From positions 1-64,000 of the forward strand of contig NZ_AEVT01000059.1 of NCBI RefSeq assembly GCF_000189275.1: a stretch of DNA of 64,000 nt. The letters are read 5' to 3'. A model generated the notes under the pieces. The model had not been told where the DNA came from and did no database searches. It was given only the letters and a program-made list of their open reading frames with translations. Positions 1-9,370 of the stretch are shown in pieces. Each line of letters opens with the position of its first letter. Position 1 is the first letter of the stretch. The translations under genes and the position numbers were made by a program. This DNA is from Vibrio sinaloensis DSM 21326 (GTDB taxonomy: Bacteria > Pseudomonadota > Gammaproteobacteria > Enterobacterales > Vibrionaceae).

Positions 1-15
1 TTCATTTCATACTGC

Positions 16-564
16 TTAGAACTTAAAGCGAGTAGTGAACATCAATTGATCGCCGTATGTGTCGTTGATACGTGCTTCACCACCGATTGAAAATAGTTCT
101 GTCGAGTGGAAGCGGGCGTATGCAGAGCCGATCCAATCTTCTTCGCTGTCGATAGAGGTGTAACCTACTTTACCACCCACTTCTAGTTGTGGACCCAGCC
201 ATTGACGAACCCCTAGATTCAACTCAAGACCAGTATCAGTACCGCTGGTGTCATCGTTGTCCACCATGCGGAACAGCATTTCGCCAGTAAAGTCAGCCCA
301 GTTGTTGATTGGCGCATGGAAGCCGAAGCCCGCACCCGCATCGAAATCACCTTCAAACTCTGAGTCTACGCGGCCGATAACGTGCGCGTTAGGGTGAACC
401 GTTTTACTCATTGCAGCACCAAAAGTGACTGGGCTTGCGCCAATTCGAGCTTCAACGTAGTCGTAGCTAAAGTTACTCATTACTGTTGGGCTATTTGGAT
501 CAACTTGTGCAAAAGTTTGACCCGATGCTAGCACTAATGCTGCAGCTAAGATTGTTTTACGCAT
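16..564 (-). CDS. Small outer membrane beta-barrel-like protein, 182 aa
   Basis: Unrecognised by name. The protein starts with a clear Sec signal peptide (MRKTILAAALVLASGQTFA, cleavage expected before Q20). The mature part is rich in alternating aromatic and polar residues and ends in RFKF, a terminal-Phe signature seen in outer membrane barrels. About 160 mature residues would suit an 8-stranded barrel. The gene reads leftward and its stop lies 16 bases from the window edge. It is separated from the next gene upstream by 164 bases, so it is probably its own transcription unit. Barrel fold and location are inferred from composition; no enzyme motif is visible. Confidence 0.7.
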   Translation of the reverse strand: MRKTILAAALVLASGQTFAQVDPNSPTVMSNFSYDYVEARIGASPVTFGAAMSKTVHPNAHVIGRVDSEFEGDFDAGAGFGFHAPINNWADFTGEMLFRMVDNDDTSGTDTGLELNLGVRQWLGPQLEVGGKVGYTSIDSEEDWIGSAYARFHSTELFSIGGEARINDTYGDQLMFTTRFKF

Positions 565-728
565 AAGGACGATAAACCTATATCTTGTTAATTTCCTTGG
601 TCTTAAGCGACGACTCGCCTTGACGATAAATCGACATCATAATGCATCCCAGCGGTAGTCACTATAAAAATGTCATTGTTTTGTCGTGTTTGACTTAAAC
701 TAGCAAACAATATGCCAAATATGATTGA

Positions 729-1226
729 TTATTCGCCGTAGTTGAGACGATTTTTCGCCATCGCCGCAAAGACTTTTTCGGTGTCAAGCACGGCAGCCCA
801 TGGCATTAATTCAGGCTCGTTATCAATCATGAACTGCGTGAGTTGATCCTTAATGATTTGACGTAACTCATCGCCGCGCCAAGGTTTTGCGATGTAGAAG
901 TGCAAACTCGAGTTGTTAATCGCTTCAACGGTGTCTTCTAGGCCTGCTTGCCCTGTTAGAAGCAGTTTCCGAGTGGCTTGGGTGTCAGCTTGCTGGTTGA
1001 GCTCGATCAGAAAGCTGATGCCTGTTTCGTCTGGCATGATGTGATCGCAAAGAATCAACGCCAATTTAACGTCATCTTGATGGGCTTCGCCTATGATCTG
1101 TTTTGCTTCTTGGACAGACTCTGCCGCCTCTAATAAGAAATGCTCCTCAAAGCAATCCAAATCTTGCACCACGCTATCAAGAACTTCACGTTCATCATCG
1201 ACACATAAGATAAGGTATTTACTCAT
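729..1226 (-). CDS. Single-domain response regulator (receiver), 165 aa
   Basis: A CheY-like receiver occupies about residues 4-125. It has the acidic pair D10/D11, phosphoacceptor D61 in the CDHIMPDETG segment, T91 and the conserved K114 in IAKPW, so it should be phosphorylatable. The 40-residue tail has no DNA-binding domain. Output is therefore probably by protein interaction. It lies 21 bases downstream of the histidine kinase gene on the same strand. The two almost certainly form an operon, with this protein as the phosphotransfer partner, because the receiver in the kinase itself has lost its aspartate. Receiver function is certain from the family; the target is unknown. Confidence 0.9.
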   Translation of the reverse strand: MSKYLILCVDDEREVLDSVVQDLDCFEEHFLLEAAESVQEAKQIIGEAHQDDVKLALILCDHIMPDETGISFLIELNQQADTQATRKLLLTGQAGLEDTVEAINNSSLHFYIAKPWRGDELRQIIKDQLTQFMIDNEPELMPWAAVLDTEKVFAAMAKNRLNYGE

Positions 1227-1247
1227 TTTTGGGCTCCTAATATGAAA

Positions 1248-3173
1248 TTAGACTTGGCTCAACGGTAGCCAAACTGACATTCGAGTGAAGTGGTGGGTCT
1301 CGGACTCAACGCTGATAAAGCCACCGTGTTGACGAACAATTTGTTGGCAGACAGAGAGACCAATTCCAAGGCCAAAGTTGCCTTCTTTTTTGGTTGTAAA
1401 GTTAAGTTCAAAGATTTGTTGTTGCAGCTCTATCGGTATTCCGTGGCCATTGTCTTCAAAGCTGACAACAAACCAATCTCTGCCATCTTGCGTGCGCGTG
1501 TTGGTTGCGATGACCAGCTTGCCTTTCTGAGGCATTGCATCAATCGCGTTCGAGATGAGATTTGTCCAAACTTGTTGCAACGCAATGGGTAAGCAGTTTA
1601 CGGAAGTTGTCGCGCCGTATTGCTTTTCAACTCGGTGCATTTTCAACTTGTTTTCAAAGATGACTAGGGTGTCTTCAAGCCCCTCATGAATGTCCGCAAG
1701 GTGGAAGGTCTCTTCATCTGAGCGAGCGTACCCTTTTAGGCTTTTTACCATATCTGCAATTCTTAAAGCGCAGACGTTAATAGAGCGTAATGTTGAGCCT
1801 GCAAGATGGTAGTTTTCGAGTTGTTCTAGCTCGTCGAGCAGAGCGCTCTCTTGTTGCTTAGCGCGAGTGAGCCAATGTTTATCATGATTCAGGTTGAGCT
1901 TGACCAGTTTTTTCGCTATCCGTCTATTGGCGATGTCTTTACTGAGTACTTTGACTTGCTCTCGTTCATCTGCGGTAGAGCGGGGTTTAGACTGTAATGC
2001 TTGGGTCAAGATCTGTAGGCTGTGTTGCTCATTTGGGCTGGCGGAAGAGTGGACTAAGGTTTGAATCTTGTCGGTTAATGTTTCGGTACCGCGAAGTATT
2101 GCTGCAATCGGGTTGTTCAGCTCGTGGGCGACCCCGGCAACCAATTGACCCAGCATCGCCATCTTTTCGCGCTCGATCAGCTGTTTCTGCGCCGACTCTA
2201 AAGACTCGAGGGTTTTTTGCAGCTCCAATTTAGTGGTAATACTGCGTTGCAAACGACGGTTAAAGTGGCGTAAAAGTAGGTTAGTAAAAAGTGGCAGCAA
2301 TTCGGTGTTAGAGTGCATCACTTCAGCAAAAACTTCTCGCTCAAGCTTAATCACTTCGGTAGGCTTGAGTGTAATTGCGGTAGAGAATGAGGGTTCTCCA
2401 GTTACAAAAGACATGCCGCCGACGATGTTCCCTTGAGTATGACGCACAACCTCACGTTGCATGCCAATATCATCTTTCTTGTATAACGCGACTTCACCCT
2501 TGGTGATAAACCACAGGAATCGATTTTCCTCCCCTTCTTGAGTCAAGAGATGATCGGTAGAGTAGCTACGGCATGCTTTAGTTTCATCTTTCTCGGCAAA
2601 AAAATTAAGCAGCGCATTCGTGACCTGTTCTGCCAGCTCGGCGTCTGACAAGCGATGATGTTCGCTGATGAATCCTTCTCGATAACTGCGCATCTTGTTG
2701 TCTATATGAGCGCGAAGTAGACGTTGGTGATCTAGGATCAGGCTGTAGCTTAGCAGGTTATCCGGGTCGTTTTCTAAGATGTAGGTGGTGAGCTCTTTCT
2801 GAACCGTTTTACTTACTAAGTTATCTTGTAGTGGTTTGGTTAAGCAGTGATCTAGCCGGCCGTCGTTGACCGCCGATAGAATTGCCTGAATATCTTGACC
2901 GCAGCTGACCAGTATCTTTCTTGCTTGTTGCGTATGGGCCATTTTATCTAGCTGGATAAGAAAATCGGCACCATTAAAGTTGTCATGGTGACTGGCTATG
3001 ACCAAAGCGACGGACTGATTGTTGTCGAAGCAGTAATCGAGTGCTGCGTTGGCATCTTGAAGAGTATCGGCGGTATGTAGGTCAAAACGAGCAGCAAACG
3101 GACTCAACTCCCTTCGAAGTTGCTCAACACTGACCGGATTATTGTCTAAACATAAAACAGCAAACTGATTCAC
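1248..3173 (-). CDS. Histidine kinase with pseudo-receiver and cNMP-binding-type domain
   Basis: Domain order in the 641-aa form: degenerate receiver (about 1-120), cyclic-nucleotide-binding/Crp-like domain (about 195-295), coiled-coil linker, dimerisation domain with H350 in GVAHELNNP, and an HATPase domain with an N-box (NLISNAIDAMP) and G-boxes (DNGHGIP, GLGIGLSV). The receiver lacks the phosphoacceptor aspartate: at the expected position the sequence is VIASHHDNFNG. It therefore probably acts as a protein-interaction or sensory module. I chose the GTG at 3173, which has GGGGA just upstream and puts the receiver core at the N-terminus. A GTG at 3197 would add eight residues. The protein is soluble, with no membrane segment. 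It is cotranscribed with the receiver gene at 729-1226. Confidence 0.85.
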   Translation of the reverse strand: MNQFAVLCLDNNPVSVEQLRRELSPFAARFDLHTADTLQDANAALDYCFDNNQSVALVIASHHDNFNGADFLIQLDKMAHTQQARKILVSCGQDIQAILSAVNDGRLDHCLTKPLQDNLVSKTVQKELTTYILENDPDNLLSYSLILDHQRLLRAHIDNKMRSYREGFISEHHRLSDAELAEQVTNALLNFFAEKDETKACRSYSTDHLLTQEGEENRFLWFITKGEVALYKKDDIGMQREVVRHTQGNIVGGMSFVTGEPSFSTAITLKPTEVIKLEREVFAEVMHSNTELLPLFTNLLLRHFNRRLQRSITTKLELQKTLESLESAQKQLIEREKMAMLGQLVAGVAHELNNPIAAILRGTETLTDKIQTLVHSSASPNEQHSLQILTQALQSKPRSTADEREQVKVLSKDIANRRIAKKLVKLNLNHDKHWLTRAKQQESALLDELEQLENYHLAGSTLRSINVCALRIADMVKSLKGYARSDEETFHLADIHEGLEDTLVIFENKLKMHRVEKQYGATTSVNCLPIALQQVWTNLISNAIDAMPQKGKLVIATNTRTQDGRDWFVVSFEDNGHGIPIELQQQIFELNFTTKKEGNFGLGIGLSVCQQIVRQHGGFISVESETHHFTRMSVWLPLSQV

Positions 3174-3343
3174 AAATCCCCACGATAATAAACCCACACC
3201 TTTGTTACTGTAACAGGCTATATAGAAGGTTAATGGGAGCTAGGTTTAAGAATCTTCGGCGATTTTTTAAGAAAGCCAATACTCTGATTTATCTCAATGT
3301 TTTTTGGTGTACACTGAATGAAACCCATTACAAAGAAGATAAC

Positions 3344-4612
3344 ATGCAACAGCTTAAAAAATATGGCGCAATTGGCGGCGCGATCTCACTTGCACTATGT
3401 TGGCCGCTCGCCGTTGGGCAAATTGGCCAAAACGTTATTGAAGATGGCATTACACATTTAAATAGCTCGTCGATGACCGCAGAGTTGGTCAGTTATGATC
3501 GCGGCTATCTCTCTTCAGACGTACAGACGCGTTATGTTGTCACTGATCCGCAATTGATTGAGCAGTTGGCCTTAGATGGGTTGCCGAGTGAGTTTATCGT
3601 CAATAGCCATGTATCTCATGGTTTATTGAGCTTATCGGCGCATTCTGTTTTACAAGATATGGACGAGCTGCCAGTGACACTGGATACGGTCACTCAGCTT
3701 AATGGCAACACGGATTTCACTTTGGCATTAGACACTTGGCACCAAGCAACGGAAGGCAGTGATGGAGCGATGGTTTCTGTGACACCTTCAACGCTGAAAG
3801 GTCACGCTACTGTGTTGGGTGAGATTAACTACGACCTTAATATTCCTTCAGTTGAAGTCGATTTTAATAGTGGTGAGAAACTGCTGATCTCTAACGTGAA
3901 AGGGAATGGCCAAGGTCGAAAACAAAATGGTTTTTGGTTGGGCGAGCAAGCGATCGTGATTGGCGATATGTCAGTTGAGGATGCCAATCAAACTGACTTG
4001 TTTGCGATGAAGAATGCTAAGTATGACTTTGCCTCTTCAATCGAAGAAAGCTCGCAACGCGTGAGCAGCCAGCACAAAGTTGGTGTGGAAGACTTAGTCA
4101 CGGCTGAAGGAGTGATTGATAAGTTGTCACTCGACTTAGAGCTGGGTGATCTCGATAGCAATGCGTTCGAGAAGCTAATTGAACTGTACCAGAGTAACCC
4201 TATGCTCACCGCCGAAGATATTCAAACTGCGATTCCATACGTGGAAACCTTGTTCTCTAAAGGCTTTTATTTATCCATGAACAAGATGGCGCTAACGTTA
4301 GGTGAAAAGGGTGAGTTTGAGAGCCAATGGAAAATTACCGTTCCGCAAGGCACTGATAATGTGGGTCAAAACCCTGCGATCATCTTGCCTTCATTAACCG
4401 GTAACTTAGATACTTTCATTTCTAACGACTTGGTTGAGCAATATCCATTTATCAAGCAAGGTGTCGATGAAGCCATAGTGATGGAATTTGTTAAGCAAAC
4501 CGACGCAGGTTATGAGATTCAAGCCGAGCTTAAAGATGGGAATTTGATTTTCTCTAGCGGTCAGGAAATCCCACTTATGGCGCTACTTATGCCGGCAATG
4601 ATGCAGCCTTAA
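3344..4612 (+). CDS. DUF945 (YdgA-like) family protein, 422 aa
   Basis: The protein resembles the DUF945/YdgA family of gammaproteobacteria: a single N-terminal hydrophobic segment (about residues 7-24, AIGGAISLALCWPLAVG) followed by a long periplasmic part rich in beta structure. An alternative start at 3233 would add 37 residues without family character. The ATG at 3344 is preceded by AAGAAG and places the anchor at the N-terminus, so I prefer it. Family function is not established beyond inner-membrane-anchored periplasmic proteins. It is divergent from the kinase operon and followed by a strong terminator, so it appears monocistronic. Confidence 0.75.
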   Translation: MQQLKKYGAIGGAISLALCWPLAVGQIGQNVIEDGITHLNSSSMTAELVSYDRGYLSSDVQTRYVVTDPQLIEQLALDGLPSEFIVNSHVSHGLLSLSAHSVLQDMDELPVTLDTVTQLNGNTDFTLALDTWHQATEGSDGAMVSVTPSTLKGHATVLGEINYDLNIPSVEVDFNSGEKLLISNVKGNGQGRKQNGFWLGEQAIVIGDMSVEDANQTDLFAMKNAKYDFASSIEESSQRVSSQHKVGVEDLVTAEGVIDKLSLDLELGDLDSNAFEKLIELYQSNPMLTAEDIQTAIPYVETLFSKGFYLSMNKMALTLGEKGEFESQWKITVPQGTDNVGQNPAIILPSLTGNLDTFISNDLVEQYPFIKQGVDEAIVMEFVKQTDAGYEIQAELKDGNLIFSSGQEIPLMALLMPAMMQP

Positions 4613-4637
4613 GTCGAGATTTTTTAGTGCTTACATT

Positions 4638-4663
4638 GAAAAGAGGTCTTAAGACCTCTTTTC
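4638..4663 (+). terminator. Rho-independent terminator after DUF945 gene
   Basis: A perfect 26-base inverted repeat (13-base arms centred on TTAA) starts GAAAAGAGG and ends CCTCTTTTC, followed by TTGCTTTTT. The palindrome has no unpaired loop bases, so the real loop is the central AT-rich part. Confidence 0.8.
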
Positions 4664-4738
4664 TTGCTTTTTATCACAAGAAAAAACATGTTATTAATCC
4701 TAGTAATCCCAATTAATGCATGAGCAAGGAAAGTCAGA

Positions 4739-5821
4739 ATGGACAACGTATTTAACTTTAGTGCTGGCCCAGCAGGTTTGCCTAAAGCGGTTATGGAACA
4801 AGCGCAAGCAGAGTTTATCAACTGGAATGAACTAGGTACTTCAGTGATGGAAATTAGCCACCGAAGTAAAGAGTTTATCAAAGTTGCTGAAGATTCTGAG
4901 CAAGACCTGCGTGATCTGCTAAATATTCCCGATAACTACAAAGTTCTATTCTGCCAAGGTGGTGCTCGTGCGCAATTCGCTGCTGTGCCGTTAAACCTAC
5001 TCGGGCAAGCGAAAAAAGCCACCTATATTGATGCGGGTTACTGGGCTGAAAGCGCTATTCAAGAAGCGCAAAAATACTGTCAGGTAGACGTGTTCGAAGC
5101 CAAAGTCGAGAAAGAAGGCAAGTTAGCGGTTGCAGATACCAAAGAGTGGCGTATCGACCCAGAAGCCGCGTATGTGCATTTTTGTCCGAATGAAACCATT
5201 GATGGTATTGAAATCAGCGGTCTGCCTGTGACTGACAAACCCATCGTGGCAGACATGTCATCAAATATCCTGTCTCGCGAAATTGACGTATCAAAGTACG
5301 GTGTGATTTACGCAGGTGCGCAAAAGAACATTGGTCCTGCAGGTATTTGTATTGCGATTGTCCGCGATGATTTACTCGAACTTGCTCATGATCTGCTACC
5401 AAGCTTCATCAGCTACAAAACCTTGGCAGAGAAAGACTCGATGTTCAACACTCCGCCTACATTTGCATGGTACCTTTCTGGTCTGGTTTTCAAATGGCTG
5501 AAAGCAGAAGGTGGCGTTGCGGCAATGGAAAAAGTGAACAAAGAGAAAGCTGAGTTGTTGTACCGTGCAATTGATGGCTCTGACTTCTACAAGAACAATG
5601 TTCATCCTGACAACCGTTCGCGTATGAACGTGCCATTCCAGCTTGCTAAACCAGAGTTGGATGCGGTATTCCTTGAGCAAGCGAAAGAGCGTGGATTAGT
5701 TTCGCTGAAAGGTCACCGTGCGGTTGGCGGTATGCGCGCTTCTATCTATAACGCAATGCCACTGGCTGGAGTACAGGCGCTGGTTGACTTTATGCAGGAG
5801 TTTGAAGCGAAAAACGCTTAG
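4739..5821 (+). CDS. serC: Phosphoserine aminotransferase
   Basis: Class V PLP-dependent aminotransferase that converts 3-phosphohydroxypyruvate to O-phosphoserine with glutamate, in serine synthesis; it also serves pyridoxal-phosphate synthesis. The 360-aa length is the family norm. Diagnostic stretches include [10 protein letters not shown] at the N-terminus, [24 protein letters not shown], the PLP-lysine region [13 protein letters not shown] (Lys at about residue 197) and [18 protein letters not shown] near the C-terminus. The ATG at 4739 follows AAGGAAAG. It has its own terminator and is not in an operon with its neighbours. In Vibrio this is a conserved chromosomal landmark. Confidence 0.97.
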   Translation: MDNVFNFSAGPAGLPKAVMEQAQAEFINWNELGTSVMEISHRSKEFIKVAEDSEQDLRDLLNIPDNYKVLFCQGGARAQFAAVPLNLLGQAKKATYIDAGYWAESAIQEAQKYCQVDVFEAKVEKEGKLAVADTKEWRIDPEAAYVHFCPNETIDGIEISGLPVTDKPIVADMSSNILSREIDVSKYGVIYAGAQKNIGPAGICIAIVRDDLLELAHDLLPSFISYKTLAEKDSMFNTPPTFAWYLSGLVFKWLKAEGGVAAMEKVNKEKAELLYRAIDGSDFYKNNVHPDNRSRMNVPFQLAKPELDAVFLEQAKERGLVSLKGHRAVGGMRASIYNAMPLAGVQALVDFMQEFEAKNA

Positions 5822-5845
5822 TTCCAGTTTTAACAATAAAGTATC

Positions 5846-5877
5846 AAGGCTTAGTCTATGTTGGCTAAGCCTTTTTT
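5846..5877 (+). terminator. Rho-independent terminator of serC
   Basis: Stem AAGGCTTAG/CTAAGCCTT with a ten-base loop, followed by a run of T residues, 25 bases after the serC stop. Confidence 0.85.
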
Positions 5878-5952
5878 GTATTCGCGATATCACTAATTTA
5901 GTCAATATGAACTACGCTATTTACTATGTTGTAATTCGAATGGGCTGCTTTT

Positions 5953-6576
5953 GTGAACACGCACCGAAACCTGATGGCACTCTGCGCTGCGGTATTAGGT
6001 ATCCAAATTCTATTACTCGGATTTACGCTTCCGATGTTCGTCAGTACCGGACTTATTTGCGGATTAGTTTGGCTGGCATTGCAATCTGATGAAAGAAAAT
6101 CTCTCTCATCCCTTCAACGTGTTTGTTCCTCTTTAACTGATGGCATCCTGCCTCGTCTAAGCCAGCAGATAAAAAATTCCGCCGATTACTCGACCCAAAA
6201 CATCAATCAACTCACAGTCGGGTTACAAAAACTCCATTCTAGCCGCAATGTGCTCGACAAAATTCCGGCTAAAGCCCCACAAGATATTAAAACTGCGCTG
6301 CAAGATATGAGGGTGACTCACAATGAGATGCTGATTTTGTTGCAGTATGGTGATCGACTAAAGCAGCAACAGCAAGGGCTAGTAGAGAGCATAGAATTGC
6401 TGTCACGAGCATTAAAGCGGGCTGAGTTCCATCATTGGGATGAGAAACAACTGCTTTCTTCGATTGAGGAGATCGAGCAGAAAACAAAATTAGCAACTAA
6501 TCAAAAAGCCACAGAGCAAGGTTCAGTGACTTTTTTTCAGGGAGAAGAGGATGCAAAAGACAATCCTAGTCGTTGA
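5953..6576 (+). CDS. Membrane protein with CheZ-like DxxxQ motif, first gene of che operon
   Basis: A 207-aa protein with two N-terminal hydrophobic segments (about residues 7-27 and 29-44) and a cytoplasmic, mostly helical remainder. In the helix LQYGDRLKQQQ, D134 and Q138 form the DxxxQ spacing that carries the catalytic residues of the CheY phosphatase CheZ. No cheZ, cheC or cheX is otherwise present in this operon. A membrane-anchored phosphatase for the CheY encoded next is therefore a reasonable inference, not proven. The start is a GTG at 5953 with a weak ribosome site; an ATG at 5974 would still keep both membrane segments. Its 3' end overlaps cheY by 26 bases in another frame, so the genes are translationally coupled. 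The tail is Gln/Lys/Glu-rich. Confidence 0.6.
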   Translation: MNTHRNLMALCAAVLGIQILLLGFTLPMFVSTGLICGLVWLALQSDERKSLSSLQRVCSSLTDGILPRLSQQIKNSADYSTQNINQLTVGLQKLHSSRNVLDKIPAKAPQDIKTALQDMRVTHNEMLILLQYGDRLKQQQQGLVESIELLSRALKRAEFHHWDEKQLLSSIEEIEQKTKLATNQKATEQGSVTFFQGEEDAKDNPSR

Positions 6577-6916
6577 TGATTCAGAGTCGCTAAGGCAAGT
6601 CGTCAGCATTGCGTTGAGTGGAGAAGGTTACCATGTTTTGCAAGCTAAAGATGGACTCGATGGCCTATCGATGCTCGATGGACGTAAGGTTCATCTCATC
6701 ATTAGTGATGTAAACATGCCCAATATGAATGGCATTGACTTTGTAAAGCAGCTTAAAGCGCTACCGAAATACAAGTTCACTCCGGTCATAATGTTAACCA
6801 CTGAAAATCAGCAATATTTGATGGAGGAGAGTCGTAAAGCGGGCGCAAAAGCCTGGATGGTTAAACCGTTTAAACCTGATGAAATGCTTCAAGCCGTGAG
6901 CAAAATTCTCTCCTAG
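6551..6916 (+). CDS. cheY: CheY-type chemotaxis response regulator, 121 aa
   Basis: A stand-alone receiver with all catalytic residues: D9/D10, phosphoacceptor D53 in ISDVNMPNMNG, T83/T84 and K105 in MVKPF. It receives phosphate from the CheA two genes downstream. With no output domain it acts by binding a partner, which may be a flagellar switch or a non-flagellar target. The start ATG is preceded by GGAGAAGAGG located inside the preceding gene, a strong ribosome site. The chromosome must also carry the main flagellar CheY elsewhere, so this is probably a system-specific paralogue. Confidence 0.92.
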   Translation: MQKTILVVDDSESLRQVVSIALSGEGYHVLQAKDGLDGLSMLDGRKVHLIISDVNMPNMNGIDFVKQLKALPKYKFTPVIMLTTENQQYLMEESRKAGAKAWMVKPFKPDEMLQAVSKILS

Positions 6917-6926
6917 GAGCAACGCG

Positions 6927-7196
6927 ATGGTGAGACAAAACTACGTTCTGCCGCAAGAGCTAACGATCTACGAAGTGGACGAGACCTTCCAAGAGTTGTC
7001 CTCGTTACTTGATGATGGGGTTGTGCTAACGCTTGATGGTTCACACATCGAAGAGATAGATACCGCGGGTTTGCAACTGATCCTATGGTGCTTACAGTAT
7101 GACGCCGCAGAGCCTGTAACGGTTATCCAGAGCAGTGAAAAAGTGGTTGCTCTTGCTGAGCTGTTCAACGTTACCTTGGAGACCGCGAATGGCTGA
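6927..7196 (+). CDS. STAS-domain protein of the chemotaxis operon, 89 aa
   Basis: The protein is one STAS (anti-sigma-factor-antagonist) domain. The segment IEEIDTAGLQLILW aligns with the phosphorylation loop (D-S-S/T-G-L) of SpoIIAA-like proteins, with Thr at the modified position. No partner switch kinase or phosphatase gene is nearby. Phosphorylation is thus uncertain, and the domain may simply act as an adaptor to CheA or CheY. STAS genes next to cheA occur in accessory chemotaxis clusters of other marine gammaproteobacteria. TAGGAGC precedes the ATG, and the 3' end overlaps the cheA start by 8 bases, indicating coupled translation. Confidence 0.85.
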   Translation: MVRQNYVLPQELTIYEVDETFQELSSLLDDGVVLTLDGSHIEEIDTAGLQLILWCLQYDAAEPVTVIQSSEKVVALAELFNVTLETANG

Positions 7197-9348
7197 TTTT
7201 GAGAAAGCGGTGGCGACGTTTTTCAACGAGTCTAGCGAGCTGGTGGAAGAAGTCGAACTGGTTCTGCTTGATAAACACATGATGCAAAATCAGTTTTCTG
7301 AGTGGATCGAGATCTTATTTCGAGCCGTTCACACCATTAAGGGAAGTGCGGGTTTGTTTGGCTTTGATTCAATCGTTGATCTTAGCCATTGCATTGAATC
7401 TATTCTCGACAAATTGCGTCAACACAAACTGACGTGTGATGAAGAGTTGGTTGAGTTGTTGCTTGAGAGTAACGACGTATTACGTCAGCAAATTGAAGCC
7501 ATGAACGTGCAGCAAGCTGCGCCTTACACCCAGCCAATCATGGCAAGGCTGAGCCCTTTTATTGATGATGAAATCGAGCCAAAGGCGCGGCCCGAGGTCG
7601 AAAATAATCCCTTTGCTAGCCCGATTGATGAGGGGGTTTGGCACATCTCATTTCGTCCCCATCGCCACGTATTTCAGGATGGGCTTGATCCTGCTTCTTT
7701 TATTCATTTTCTTGCCGGCAAAGGTGAGCTTGAAGACGTTCGTGTTGTCACAGAACAACTAGAGGTAGTCAGCAAAGAAGGTCGCTTCTCTCCAGAGGAT
7801 TGCTACTTGGGGTTTGAAATTCGTTTTCGAGGCGCTTTGTCGAGAGAGCAAATCCTCGATGCTTTCGAGTTTATCTTAAACGACGCTGACATTGTGCTCA
7901 TCCCTCCGGAAAGCCAAGTCGAACGCTACATTGAACTGATCGACAGATTACCTGAAGAGAATCAGAAGATAGGGCAGATCTTAGTCGACATTGGTGCCAT
8001 CAGTGAACGTGAGTTACAAGCTGGGTTGAATGCGCAGCAGCAGTTACTAAAAAACCAACAACATGCCCCGCTACTGGGGCAGGTATTGACCGAAACGCAA
8101 CAACTGCCTAGTGAAGTGATCAATGCGGCGGTGAGTAAGCAGCAGCCTAAACTTCGAGCGGCTAAAACGTTACGTGTTGAGGCGGACAAGCTGGATCAGC
8201 TTATTGATTTAGTTGGTGAAATGGTGATTACCGGTGCGCGGACAAATTTATTGGCGCACGAAACGGGTGATGAGTCACTGATTGAAGCCATGGCGCAGCT
8301 CGAACGTTTGGTAGAGAGCATCCGAGATAGCTCACTGCAGTTGCGCATGGTGCAAATCGGCGACACGTTTAATAAGTTCAAACGTATCGTTCGTGATACC
8401 GCCAGTGCGCTGAACAAGCAAGTTGATTTGGTGGTCAGTGGCGCGGAAACCGAACTTGATAAAACCTTCGTTGAAAAGCTCAGCGACCCCTTAACTCACT
8501 TAGTCCGCAATGCCATAGACCACGGCATTGAAGAGACCTCGGAACGGATTGCATTAGGCAAGCAATCGACCGGAATAGTGAGACTCAACGCTTACCATGA
8601 CTCCGGATCGATTGTGATTGAAGTGATCGATGACGGACAAGGCATCGATGAGGAAAAAATTCTCAAAATTGGTCGAGAGAAGGGCCTGGTTCACAATGGC
8701 GATAAGCTGACGAAACGCGAGATTTGGCAGCTAATCTTTGAGCCGGGTTTCTCAACCAATGATGAGGTGACGGACTTGTCGGGGCGAGGTGTCGGTATGG
8801 ACGTGGTGAAACGCAATATTGAGTTATTGCGCGGTAGCATTGAACTCGACAGCCAGCCGGGTGTGGGTAGCCGCTTCGTGATTCGTTTGCCGTTGACCTT
8901 GTCTATCGTTGACGGGTTTATGTTCAAAGTTGCCGGTGGCGATTATGTGATTCCGCTAGATAACGTTGTTGAGTGCTTGGAACTCAATGAGGTGATGGAC
9001 AAGCAGCAAGCTGGGCACAAAAAGTTCGTTAACTTGCGCGATGAGGTGCTGCCTTTTCTACGCTTGTCTGAGTGGTTTGGCGTCCCCGCGCACAGCAGTT
9101 TTGAACAGGAAGCCTTGGTGGTGGTACAGCTTGGTTCATTTCGTGCCGGCCTGGTGGTCGATAGCTTAAGTGGTGAGTTTCAAACTGTGGTGAAATCACT
9201 GGGACCACTTTATGAAGGATTGAGAGGGGTGAGTGGGGCAACCATTCTTGGCAGCGGGGAAGTCGCCATCATCCTAGATATTTTCGCCTTAATTCAAACT
9301 GCGCTCAGTCAAAATGAGCGGGTCAATGTCGGGCGTTTTAGTCACTAG
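7189..9348 (+). CDS. cheA: Chemotaxis histidine kinase CheA, 719 aa
   Basis: Autophosphorylating kinase of the accessory chemotaxis system. Order: HPt (1-105, H48 in VHTIKGSAG), long linker with a ferredoxin-like region (about 145-240), two 24-residue repeats (260-283 and 295-318), P3 dimerisation (about 325-385), HATPase P4 with N-box [11 protein letters not shown] and G-boxes DDGQGID and GRGVGMD, then a CheW-like P5 to the end. The repeats ([10 protein letters not shown]... and [10 protein letters not shown]...) match the GxxL...L...L..Q spacing of MshEN c-di-GMP-binding motifs, but the leading Arg is Lys or Leu. The ATG at 7189 overlaps the STAS gene and gives a standard HPt start. An upstream start at 7135 would lie wholly inside the STAS gene. 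Confidence 0.95.
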   Translation: MADFEKAVATFFNESSELVEEVELVLLDKHMMQNQFSEWIEILFRAVHTIKGSAGLFGFDSIVDLSHCIESILDKLRQHKLTCDEELVELLLESNDVLRQQIEAMNVQQAAPYTQPIMARLSPFIDDEIEPKARPEVENNPFASPIDEGVWHISFRPHRHVFQDGLDPASFIHFLAGKGELEDVRVVTEQLEVVSKEGRFSPEDCYLGFEIRFRGALSREQILDAFEFILNDADIVLIPPESQVERYIELIDRLPEENQKIGQILVDIGAISERELQAGLNAQQQLLKNQQHAPLLGQVLTETQQLPSEVINAAVSKQQPKLRAAKTLRVEADKLDQLIDLVGEMVITGARTNLLAHETGDESLIEAMAQLERLVESIRDSSLQLRMVQIGDTFNKFKRIVRDTASALNKQVDLVVSGAETELDKTFVEKLSDPLTHLVRNAIDHGIEETSERIALGKQSTGIVRLNAYHDSGSIVIEVIDDGQGIDEEKILKIGREKGLVHNGDKLTKREIWQLIFEPGFSTNDEVTDLSGRGVGMDVVKRNIELLRGSIELDSQPGVGSRFVIRLPLTLSIVDGFMFKVAGGDYVIPLDNVVECLELNEVMDKQQAGHKKFVNLRDEVLPFLRLSEWFGVPAHSSFEQEALVVVQLGSFRAGLVVDSLSGEFQTVVKSLGPLYEGLRGVSGATILGSGEVAIILDIFALIQTALSQNERVNVGRFSH

Positions 9349-9370
9349 CGGTCTAGTTAGGGAGAACATC

